Shown here: piece after piece, positions 56,236 to 64,000 of the stretch
Position numbering within the stretch: the stretch's first letter is position 1
How the letters are laid out: each line of letters starts with the position of its first letter
NCBI GenBank assembly: GCA_039566865.1
Contig: CM076943.1
Span: 21,999,163-22,063,162 of the forward strand
Origin: Aurelia coerulea
Lineage: Eukaryota; Cnidaria; Scyphozoa; Semaeostomeae; Ulmaridae
Direction of reading: 5' to 3'
Length of the DNA stretch: 64,000 nt
Notes under the pieces: model-generated
Seen by the model: only the letters and a program-made list of their open reading frames with translations
What the model was told of the DNA's origin: nothing
Database searches by the model: none
Translations under genes and position numbers: made by a program

Positions 56236-56421
56236 CTACAAACTGTTCACAGCTTCTGCAGCCAAGTGACAATCAGGCAGCATCTTTATGCTACAAGGAA
56301 TAAGGAGGAAATATTAACAACTTCTGTCAAAACCTCATCAATGTTCAGATTGGGCACATTTGATAAACACTTTTCAACATTAGATCAAGTTTCAACAGCA
56401 CAAGGACCAGATACAGTATAG
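56236..56421 (+). CDS. Possible terminal exon, unrecognised
   Basis: Open + strand frame with an upstream acceptor-like tract (aactgttcacag near 56252) encoding RNKEEILTTSVKTSSMFRLG, then FDKHFSTLDQVSTAQGPDTV and a stop. No family recognised; listed only because its codon use looks coding. Confidence 0.15.
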   Translation, partial: LQTVHSFCSQVTIRQHLYATRNKEEILTTSVKTSSMFRLGTFDKHFSTLDQVSTAQGPDTV

Positions 56422-56455
56422 CTGCAAAGCTACATTTTCTGTGAATTGGGCTAAG

Positions 56456-57047
56456 GGCCCAGGGGGTGGATAGGAGTACTCAGGTTACTTTCTTGGGTCT
56501 AACATTTGTGCAAGAATTCTCTTTCTGGGTCCTTCATTTTGACATGCTCTTTTTTTGGTTGCTAAAATTCTGGATTACTTTTTGGGTCTCAATTATGGGG
56601 AAAAGTAGCAAATAATACATGTATATTTTTCATAAGAAACTAAGAATTTGGGCCAGTACTGATAAGTTTCTTGAAATTATCAGGTCTGTGCCCTCCTGAA
56701 CATTTCAAAACAAGGTGTTCTTTGAAGCCTTCCTGTTTAGACATATCTCAAGTACTTTTTGAGTAATATGATACAAGAAAAAGTCAGAATAATGAAAAAT
56801 ATGCTTGAGTTTCTTAATTTTTGGTGATCTGAGAGTCTGAGTAACTTATAAGTCATTTCTTGTAAAAAATGTGCGTCGTGAAAAACTTTATTTGCAAACA
56901 AAATTAAAATCAAGCAACATTTGTTAAAATAAAAATACTCAAATATATAACTATAATAGAAAATGAAATCTAAAAGTTAGGGCACATATAGCATATAATA
57001 AGAAAAATGTCATGCACCCCTATCCTAAACATCCTGGAGTACCCCCT
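56456..57047. mobile_element. hAT-like element with G-rich end, 592 bp
   Basis: Perfect 8-bp duplication GGGCTAAG at 56448-56455 and 57048-57055. Left GGCCCAGGGGGTGGATAGGA with agtactc, right ...TATCC..GGAGTACCCCCT. The interior repeats tttctgggtc/ttttgggtct. A looser member of the G-run group. Confidence 0.65.
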
Positions 57048-57415
57048 GGGCTAAGAGATTTACAAGACTATCGAAATATACTATTCCATGGCTGGACAAT
57101 TTAATGCTACCAGCCTATGGACCACATATTTATGCCTTTCATCGAAGCCGAGGGGGGGGGGGGGAGGTGTGGTTATTGAATAAACATGAGTTTACATTTT
57201 TGGCAACATCATACTCATCAACTATTTCCTATACTCCTCTATTTTTATTGATTCAGGTTGGTTGAAGTTGTTCAGGTTTCAGGGCAGATCTGAAGGCCTT
57301 TAAATAAAAAGAGAGAAACAGGCAAAGTAAAAGTCGTTTCTGTTGCTGGAAAGTAAATAAAATCATCTTTCTAAGATAATGATCTCAGAGTTGAGCAAAA
57401 CTAAGGACAACTCAC

Positions 57416-57484
57416 CGTTCAGTGGGCCAGGTAAAACCATTCTGTGTTTCCATGATCTTCATTTGTTCCTTTTCTCTGATTCCA
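57416..57484 (-). CDS. EXD1: EXD1 exon 3 (provisional)
   Basis: 69 bp between acceptor ccttacttcaag and donor GTGAGT; only the phase that feeds exon 4 correctly is open (REKEQMKIMETQNGFTWPTE). Its entry phase is 2, while exon 2 leaves phase 1, so at least one small exon of 3n+1 bases, or an alternative border, is missing between them. Confidence 0.55.
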
Positions 57485-58235
57485 CTTGAAGTAAGGCCCA
57501 ACTCTTAGCAGCGCTGGCTATAATAAAACTCGAAAACACGACTTCGCAGGATCAACTTTCCTGAAGATCCAGGCAGTGTCGAGAGACAGGTCTTTCGAAA
57601 TCCTCAGCCATAAAATGCTTGTACAGACAGCGGAATATTTTGAAGGCTGCAGCTGGAAGTAGGCCCGTTTCATGTACACAAAGTCAACCCATTGCTTCTT
57701 TCGCCGCTTGGCAATCGGGTTATCATCATTTTCATCATTGAATTATAAAAGTAAAACTTCTTTCCCTCTGCAATCCTTGTTATGAGCTACAACCAAACAC
57801 GACACATCTGTCTAGCATCTTTGAAGTTGGGTTTCACTCGCAAAATCCCTTTACATTCAACTAAATGGCCTTATCAAAACAAACTTTCCTTCCGGAGTAC
57901 ACGTCACAAGCCGCTATCCCCATGCCTTTTTCAGGGTACGCGACATTTCGTTCATTTGGTGCTGCAGGGGCAGACAAAAACACTCGCCTTGGGGCTATTT
58001 CAAACGAAAGAACACTTTTTTGAAGAAAAAACGCAATAACAAACATATCTCTAACGTTTTAAAGTTTAAACTCAAATTTTTTGAAGTGACCTGATAGGCA
58101 CTTTAAGAAACGAGAATACTGACATTTCTAAGGTTAAGAAAGTCTGATAAATATCAATACTAAATACAGATAGACCAGTTGTCAAAGTTTGAAAGCAAAA
58201 GGTTAGTTAGTTTGTCCTGTAAAAATCATACTCAC
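57485..58235. other. EXD1 intron between exons 2 and 3
   Basis: I searched this for a linking exon and found none that satisfies both phases and borders. Short paired blocks occur but no clear element. Confidence 0.35.
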
Positions 58236-58301
58236 AATCTTTTATCTCATTAGTGAAGAATATTTGCAGCCCTCTCAGATTGCTTCCATCTTCCATGGAT
58301 A
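58236..58301 (-). CDS. EXD1: EXD1 exon 2
   Basis: 66 bp, phase 1 in and 1 out; acceptor catcatatag, donor GTGAGT. Encodes SMEDGSNLRGLQIFFTNEI, matching the second half of the EXD1 Lsm-like domain, where the vertebrate protein has a DDG..., GVKIFF and EI pattern. Confidence 0.88.
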
Positions 58302-58812
58302 CTATATGATGAAAAGACAACAGTTTTAAGTGAAACAGGGCCAAAGGACTAATTATAATGATAAAAACAATTGTGGTACAATTAAGGCGACCATACCCCT
58401 TCAGGACCATAAAAAAATTTATGCCATCAATTATGGAATTTCTTATATTTTGATAGCATACACATCTATTCAGTATCTGTGCCCTCCAGGCATTTTTTAT
58501 GATCAGACATTATTCAAGTACTGTACCTTTTCCTGGTAATATTATACAGGAAACAAAAGTCAAAATATTCCAAGGACTTTATAATAGTTTCTTAAGTTAT
58601 ATTTTCCCAGTAATGTAGTTTATTAATTTTCTCTGACTCCTTGAGTTTCTTATTGTGGTTTCTTGAAAGATTTATATTTGCATAATGTGATTTATTGATA
58701 TAAACTTTAGGGGTGATGAATACAGTATGACTTTTAAAGTTATCAAAAGGGAGTTGCATCCTAAATGAAAGGTGAATTTCAAACTCAAAGAAGTCAAATA
58801 AAAGTCAAATAC

Positions 58813-58924
58813 CTTTTTGAAGTATAAGTTTTCCATGTTTCCCATCAACAGAATGGATAGTGCCATAAAATTTTCCATCATCAGTACTGACACAAATTTC
58901 TTTACCAACATGATCAGCAGACAT
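58813..58924 (-). CDS. EXD1: EXD1 exon 1 (first coding)
   Basis: Starts at ATG 58924-58922, two bases after an acceptor-like ttttatcatag, so a 5' non-coding exon probably lies upstream. Encodes HVGKEICVSTDDGKFYG, then TIHSVDGKHGKLILQK: an Lsm/Sm-type beta sheet like the vertebrate EXD1 N-terminus (GQRV.L....YYGV). Donor GTATTT; leaves phase 1 into exon 2. Confidence 0.88.
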
Positions 58925-60118
58925 CTCTATGATAAAAACAATACAAAAAGGATCAGTTTGTAGAATTTGATAACATATTGAGATTGTAGAAAGAAAAGAA
59001 GAAATGCTTAGACACTGGATGAGCCAGAATCTCAGGCAGCATCTAGACAAAACTTAGAGCCTGTTGTCAGTCCCTGTATCAGTGGGAAATGGGAATTACA
59101 TAAGCTGAAAGGACCCAATCCAATCCAGTGTTTTTATTGCTGCTGTGGTTTCCTTCCTTCCTTCATTCAGTTCAGGAAATAGAACAATCAAAGAAATATC
59201 ATTGGTACAATCAAAGAAATCATTTCAGCTGGTAAGATAATGGTTTCCTTCCAACTTTTCAACAACAATTGTCTTCAATCTAATTAAATTTGAAATAGGA
59301 ATTAAATATTTTCCATTCATCTAATTGGTTGCATTGTATGGCCAACAGGCAGACAACACTGAAAGGACAATGACCCAACAATACTGTCATCAATACTGCA
59401 TCTCTCTCTTTACCTCTCTTTCTTTCTACCCACTGCGGCCTCATGTTACTATATTCAATTCCCACTTTTTCATGTCAAACAGATGAGAACGATTTTGAGT
59501 TCAGTTTACTTGCATCAATAGAGACTCAAATTGCATGTTTATAAAAATACGACAAATGACTTGAGGATTAAAATGGGACGGGACTTTTCACGTCTTTCAG
59601 TGATTTTGAGTAGCGCGTGGGACTTTCCCTTTGTATACCGACTCTTATGGTCTACAAAACAAGATACTGTAGGCCTAGCAGAGTAAAAAAACATGCATGA
59701 TGATGCCTCACAGAAATATGATTCACAAATAACAAATATTTCGATGCTTTACCTGTATTTAAATGGGATGCTGTCTTTGTGCTTCTGTACTCACTTCATT
59801 CGAGTCTGCATCTGTCTGCATCATTCATTCAGCATTCTTTCATTCGCAACGCAACAACGGAAATAATCTACAGCAGCAACAACTTCTCATATTCACTTAT
59901 AACATAACGCTTAAATGCTATCAAATGAGTTGCACCTTCTGGATTCACTTGGACTAACAATTCAAATCAACGATAAAGTAGAACGTTTATGATATGTAAT
60001 AGTTTTCTTGATATTAGCAATTTTACGCATGCTCAGCTCAATCAGAGTCATTTGAGAAAATCACCCGCGAAAATCGGACGGCCGTCTTTGCAGAACACAG
60101 AAAAAAGCTGGAACTGAA
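58925..60118. promoter_or_regulatory. Shared EXD1/hinderin upstream region
   Basis: Two genes diverge from this 1.2 kb. It should hold the EXD1 5' non-coding exon and both transcription starts. No TATA box stands out. The 60 bp before the hinderin ATG are locally CpG-containing (cgcgaaaatcggacggccgtc), as expected near a start site. Confidence 0.45.
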
Positions 60119-62254
60119 ATGTCTGCCACGATCTACTGGAAAAAGGACGACCCTGACGAATTCCAGGTGAAAGATATCAACGTACCAGGAGTATTTCCGA
60201 AACCTTCAACAAAAGTGAATCAAGATACTGTTCTTGCTTCTGCGAAACCATGGCTGCTTCAACGAAATTCGGAGCACCAAAACAAAGATCCCACTTCTAG
60301 GCCTAAATCAGCAGCTGGATTTGGAGGCCGAAAATCAGGTGAACGTAATGCTAAGAAGATTGCAACTCGGTCTGAAAATAAAAGACTCCAGCAACATCGT
60401 GCAGAACTTGAATCAAGTCTGGATAGACACTTGAGGATGTCAGCAAGCCTAAAGGATTTGTGCAGCGAAGACAAAAAGAGGATCACAAATCTCATCAAAG
60501 AACTTGCTAAAGCTGGGGAGGAGCGGAAGACGGCTGTTGGAGCCCTGCACAAAGAAAGGCTTAGTTTCAAAGACAAAGAAGATTTGCTGATACAACAACA
60601 GGAAAAGCTTGTGATGGAAAGAGATGAACTCAGAGAGAAAATCTTAGAATACCAGTTTCTGATCAATCAATATAACAAACAAATTAGAGATGAAAAAGAC
60701 GTTGTTGAGAGAGCAGAACCAAAAGAGAGAGGTGAACTGCAAGCTGCAAGTGCTAACTCAAAGTTTGCTAATGAAAGTGATATTCATGCCCAACTCAATG
60801 ACCCAAGCAATATTAAACCACCATTGACTTCAAGTGAATCCAGACTTGAAAAGATCCCTACTTACTATTCACTTCCAGAGAACACAAAATATGAGCTGCC
60901 TCAAGCACATGAAAGTTTTGCTGGGAGAAACATGATTAGCAGTGAGGAATTTGTGGCAAATGTATATACTGGTAGCCAAAATTTTGCACCAGGATCAGCA
61001 AATGATATCCAAAGGGATTCTACAGTGATTCATAAAGCGGCAAGTAGTACACCAGAAGGTAAACTCCCAAGAAGTGAGAAGAGCTGGGATGGACAAATCA
61101 CTTTGAATCAATCCCATAACTCAAGTGTGGAAATCTTAAAAGAGAAATTAGCCATGGACAAAATGCAGTTAAAAATTCAACATAATCTGCTTGAGCAGCA
61201 GCAAAAGTTACTTCAACAGCAAATACAGATTCAAGAGCAGCTAGAAAATCTGCAAGAAATTCATAAGAAATATGCAGATGAAATGTCACATGTTTCTAAG
61301 CAAAGGCAGAAGAGCATTGATCCTGAAAAGCAGATTGAAAATTTAAAGCATTTTTCAGCAAGTGAGGAAGAACTTGAGGAAAATATTAAGAGACATAATC
61401 CAGATACTTTAGTGCAATTTGGCAAAAGCTCTAGGGAAAGTTCTATTAAAAAGAAGAGTCCAATGCCAGAAGCTTGTCCTGAAGAGATGCATCCTTTGCG
61501 CAGCAGGAAAGGAAAAGCCGCAATTTATGAAGTTGGCCATAGAAATTCAATAGCAGAGCCCACAAATGCCACAGAAATGTCACCAGGATTCTCACTCCAT
61601 AGCCAGAATCCAGTAAGTTTATCCTCATATATGAGACAACCGAAAATACCACAAAGACCACACTCTAGAAATACTGAAAGTCCAGTCTTTACTGCTCCGC
61701 AAATGCAGGTGAGGTCGAGAACATCATCAAACAAAAACTATAACAAGAAAAAATCAATGCATCATCAATCTCTTGAATACCAGGAATCTGGGAATTCTGC
61801 GTCTGAGATAGAGTCAAACCCTTATGGAGTCTTAAATCAACAAGCAACCCCATTTCCAAAACAGAAACCACATTTGAGGCAAACACCAAGGCATTACCCT
61901 GTAGAGGATAACAATGGTACTCACTTATTGCATAGAACACCCCATCGTTCAAGTAAAGCCAAGTCGTTGTCTAAGCAACAACAACAGAGGCACAATGACA
62001 CACTGAAGCAGACATCATTGCTTAGCATTTTAGATACTTTGGACACCGAATCACACAGCAATGAAAATGATGACTTTGATCTGGGAAGTTATTTGGGAAT
62101 TCCTAAGAAGATACTTGAGGGAAGATATTCAAATGAACAAATTTTCGCAAGCACAGATTATTCAGATGACGATGAATTTGATGATAGTGACCTTCTCGAA
62201 GATCTCTTCTTTTTAAAGAAAGATTTTAACAATCCTTATTTATCCAAGAGGTGA
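60119..62254 (+). CDS. KIAA1328: Hinderin (KIAA1328) homologue, single exon
   Basis: Hinderin was described as a partner of the cohesin subunit SMC3. The 711-residue frame contains, at residues 108-130, SASLKDLCSEDKKRI and NLIKELAK, almost identical to the human hinderin signature. Predicted coiled coils: residues about 85-195 and a Gln-rich one at about 345-395 (NLLEQQQKLLQQQIQIQEQL). The remainder is Ser/Lys-rich and probably disordered, with an acidic end (STDYSDDDEFDDSDLLEDL). Starts at the first ATG after in-frame stops. No introns in 2.1 kb, whereas the vertebrate gene is split into many exons. Head to head with EXD1, 1.07 kb before GAR1. Confidence 0.82.
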   Translation: MSATIYWKKDDPDEFQVKDINVPGVFPKPSTKVNQDTVLASAKPWLLQRNSEHQNKDPTSRPKSAAGFGGRKSGERNAKKIATRSENKRLQQHRAELESSLDRHLRMSASLKDLCSEDKKRITNLIKELAKAGEERKTAVGALHKERLSFKDKEDLLIQQQEKLVMERDELREKILEYQFLINQYNKQIRDEKDVVERAEPKERGELQAASANSKFANESDIHAQLNDPSNIKPPLTSSESRLEKIPTYYSLPENTKYELPQAHESFAGRNMISSEEFVANVYTGSQNFAPGSANDIQRDSTVIHKAASSTPEGKLPRSEKSWDGQITLNQSHNSSVEILKEKLAMDKMQLKIQHNLLEQQQKLLQQQIQIQEQLENLQEIHKKYADEMSHVSKQRQKSIDPEKQIENLKHFSASEEELEENIKRHNPDTLVQFGKSSRESSIKKKSPMPEACPEEMHPLRSRKGKAAIYEVGHRNSIAEPTNATEMSPGFSLHSQNPVSLSSYMRQPKIPQRPHSRNTESPVFTAPQMQVRSRTSSNKNYNKKKSMHHQSLEYQESGNSASEIESNPYGVLNQQATPFPKQKPHLRQTPRHYPVEDNNGTHLLHRTPHRSSKAKSLSKQQQQRHNDTLKQTSLLSILDTLDTESHSNENDDFDLGSYLGIPKKILEGRYSNEQIFASTDYSDDDEFDDSDLLEDLFFLKKDFNNPYLSKR

Positions 62255-63324
62255 TGTTTTAATTACAGTATGGTCTATTTCCCCCTATTTCTAATCAATT
62301 TTGAATGATTTTAGTTTTGTCGAATCTTCCGTGTGTATTTTTTCTAGCAGCTGAGACCAGTACTGAAAGTTTCTCAAAATCCCCATGTTTGAGGACTGAA
62401 ATCGTTGTAAGATTTATCTTTGAATTCTCTTTGCGTAGAAAGGTGGGGGAACTCCTGTACCCTTTGAAGATTAATGGATCAAAGCAGCATGCTACTAACG
62501 TAACCACTAAAACGACTCAAACATTGTTTTCCAGTTATATGTTTTTTCGTGTGTCGGCGCTGTGAGATTTGCAGCTTCTCGTGGCAAATTGATACATACA
62601 AATAACACAGACAAAATCGGCTGTAAGGTTTGTTGACACCCATTTCAAGTCATGTGATCTATCTCTTGATAAAGCATCTTTTAATTACTCTAACGTACTT
62701 TGTGCCATGCAATGAGTGCAAGCTTAGATGTCAAACATGCACCGTCTCTTCCTACATTCATTCAAAAAGAAGCTCGAAAAGAGATATTTTAGAGGAAAGG
62801 TGAAAAGGGTAGCTTGTTTACTTTTCTTTCGAATTAAATTCATTTAATTTATTGTTGGAGTAATTCTAATTAGATAACTAATTTGTAAACTAGATTTTTA
62901 TTTTTGTATATTTTTCGTCTTAGTTTTAGGGTCTTAGTTTTCCAAACACCCATATTTTTCGCACGTCTCCCTGTAAAAAGCCGTCTCTGCAGTCTGGCGT
63001 GACTACCGTCGCTAAATGGTAAAAAATGAAATGAAAAAGATGAGTGAAAAGGTATGGCATAATACTAAAGCTCCAAAGAGTATGGTCACATGCCTTGAAA
63101 TGGGTAAAACAAACCTTAAGCCGATTTTGTCTGTTGAGTTTTGTTCTAATTTTAAGTTTGTTTACATCGGATGGCCATGTTTTATGTTTACATTGTGCCA
63201 TTTTGTGCTGACCTCGTTTTCGTTTGACATGTGTGTTTTGGAAAAATAGGCCCATTCTTTCTTTCTACTAGTAAAATTGAGTGAACAAGAAGGCAGCATC
63301 CACTCTCAAAAATCTTAGCTGGTT
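62255..63324. other. Hinderin 3' region and GAR1 upstream region
   Basis: Contains the hinderin 3' UTR and the GAR1 5' flank. No canonical AATAAA is obvious near the hinderin stop. Short open frames only. Confidence 0.4.
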
Positions 63325-63442
63325 ATGGGATTTCCAAGAGGAAGAGGAGGTGGTCGAGGGAATTTCAGAGGAGGTGGGGGTCGTGGAAGGGGAAGAGGTG
63401 GGGGCTCGTATTATGATGCCGGTCCTCCCGAGAAAGTTGTCG
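63325..63442 (+). CDS. GAR1: GAR1 exon 1: GAR domain
   Basis: GAR1 is a core protein of H/ACA ribonucleoproteins, which guide rRNA pseudouridylation in the nucleolus, and part of telomerase in vertebrates. The exon starts at ATG 63325, encodes a Gly-Arg-rich N-terminus (GFPRGRGGGRGNFRGGGGRG), then PPEKVV, and ends at donor GTAAGT in phase 1. The RGG repeats are expected methylation and RNA-contact sites. Confidence 0.93.
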
Positions 63443-63847
63443 GTAAGTTATTATTAGTCGGTACCCTAGGCCTAGTGTTGTGTGTCCATTTTTACATGTG
63501 ATAAATCAAGTGATGCTGATGGCCATAATATGGATGAAGGTCAGGTCACTTAAAATTACAGGGGTCCTCTTGTTTGCATATAATTTGCACGCGCCATCTT
63601 TTTGTTGGCATCCATTTTCATGGGCCTATTATGAAAATGGGGACAACAAAGACTTGGGTTAGAGCAGACACAGACAGAGAGAGACCACATGAGAAATACT
63701 CTTGGTTTGGACCAGTCTGTATAAACTGTGTAATTATGTTTTGTATTCGTTGGATCCAAGACAACTTTCCTTTGCTTTGGAGGAAATGCTGATTTTTGAA
63801 AATTTGTTGACTAGAAATGTTCTGTTGACGATTTGTTTGTATTTTAG

Positions 63848-64000
63848 AAATTGGATACTACTTGCATCCTTGTGAAAATGATCTTGTTGTGAAATGCACC
63901 AATGAAAGTATCCCTTATTTCAATGCACCAATCTACCTTGAAAACAAATCACAAATTGGAAAAGTTGATGAAATATTTGGACCCATGACAGACTTCATAT
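63848..64000 (+). CDS. GAR1: GAR1 exon 2: core domain, runs off the window
   Basis: After acceptor gtattttag the frame continues: [45 protein letters not shown]. This is the highly conserved core that binds the dyskerin/Cbf5 subunit. Truncated by the end of the window; the remaining core and the C-terminal GAR domain are missing. Confidence 0.95.

Larger units (their letters stand above)
28063..58924 (-). other. EXD1: EXD1 gene model (12 coding exons, 30.9 kb)
   Basis: EXD1 is an RNA-binding adaptor of the PIWI/piRNA pathway; in the mouse it works in a complex with TDRD12 as a nuclease-dead homodimer. Exons on the minus strand, 5' to 3': 58813-58924, 58236-58301, 57416-57484, 52659-52786, 50742-50848, 48771-48962, 44673-44753, 35964-36010, 34100-34193, 32827-32889, 31552-31677, 28063-29436. 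All have AG/GT borders. Phases chain exactly from 57416 onward; one phase gap remains between exons 2 and 3. Order of domains: Lsm/Sm-like N-terminus, variable linker, degenerate DEDD 3'-5' exonuclease fold, helical region, long disordered tail. About 820 codons in all, longer than the roughly 510-residue vertebrate protein because of the tail. Confidence 0.88.

Noticed and set aside
58813..58924. First read as the Lsm domain of EDC3
   Set aside because: The next exons do not give FDF or YjeF-N sequences; they lead into the HDCR...FDTQ and W.TRPL motifs of EXD1, which also has an Lsm-like N-terminus.
62305..62565. Open frame after hinderin as an additional exon
   Set aside because: No splice borders in phase, no conservation; it lies in the expected 3' UTR.

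Overview
The window is a piece of an animal nuclear genome: AT-rich, with spliced genes, GT/AG introns of several kilobases, and very dense transposon debris. The gene content is metazoan: a UBL3-type membrane-anchored ubiquitin-like protein, the piRNA-pathway adaptor EXD1, hinderin (KIAA1328) and the H/ACA snoRNP protein GAR1. The LINE and Penelope-like protein tails resemble those I associate with cnidarians such as corals and anemones, so an anthozoan-like marine invertebrate is my best guess. That is an inference from memory and not a proven assignment.

Layout. 1-7.3 kb: a tandem array of five tRNA-derived units (365-1870), then the 3' half of UBL3 on the + strand (exons 4555-4647, 5275-5352, 7199-7254), ending in a C-terminal Cys/Ile prenylation box. 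7.3-28 kb: a gene desert between two convergent genes, built almost entirely of palindromic MITEs, foldback elements, nested insertions and hAT-like elements bounded by G/C runs. Several carry clean target-site duplications (TA, TTAA, TAA, 8 bp, 9 bp). 28.06-58.92 kb: EXD1 on the - strand, twelve coding exons that I reassembled from splice sites, reading phase and family similarity. Its introns hold further MITEs, LINE and Penelope fragments, a SINE, and a 4.6-kb satellite of about 43 copies of a 108-bp unit (36.3-41.0 kb). 59-60.1 kb: a probable shared promoter region. 60.119-62.254 kb: hinderin on the + strand in one uninterrupted ORF. 63.325 kb to the end: the first two exons of GAR1 (+), running off the window.

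How the parts relate. EXD1 acts with PIWI and TDRD proteins in transposon-derived small-RNA production. Here the gene is itself packed with inverted-repeat transposons that would fold into long double-stranded RNA when it is transcribed. EXD1 and hinderin are head to head 1.2 kb apart; hinderin and GAR1 are tandem. UBL3 and EXD1 are tail to tail, and at both their 3' ends the sequence passes into a MITE within about 120 bp. The most unusual features are the satellite, whose unit starts with a mariner-type MITE end; the G-run hAT family with internal minisatellites; and the tRNA-like tandem array.
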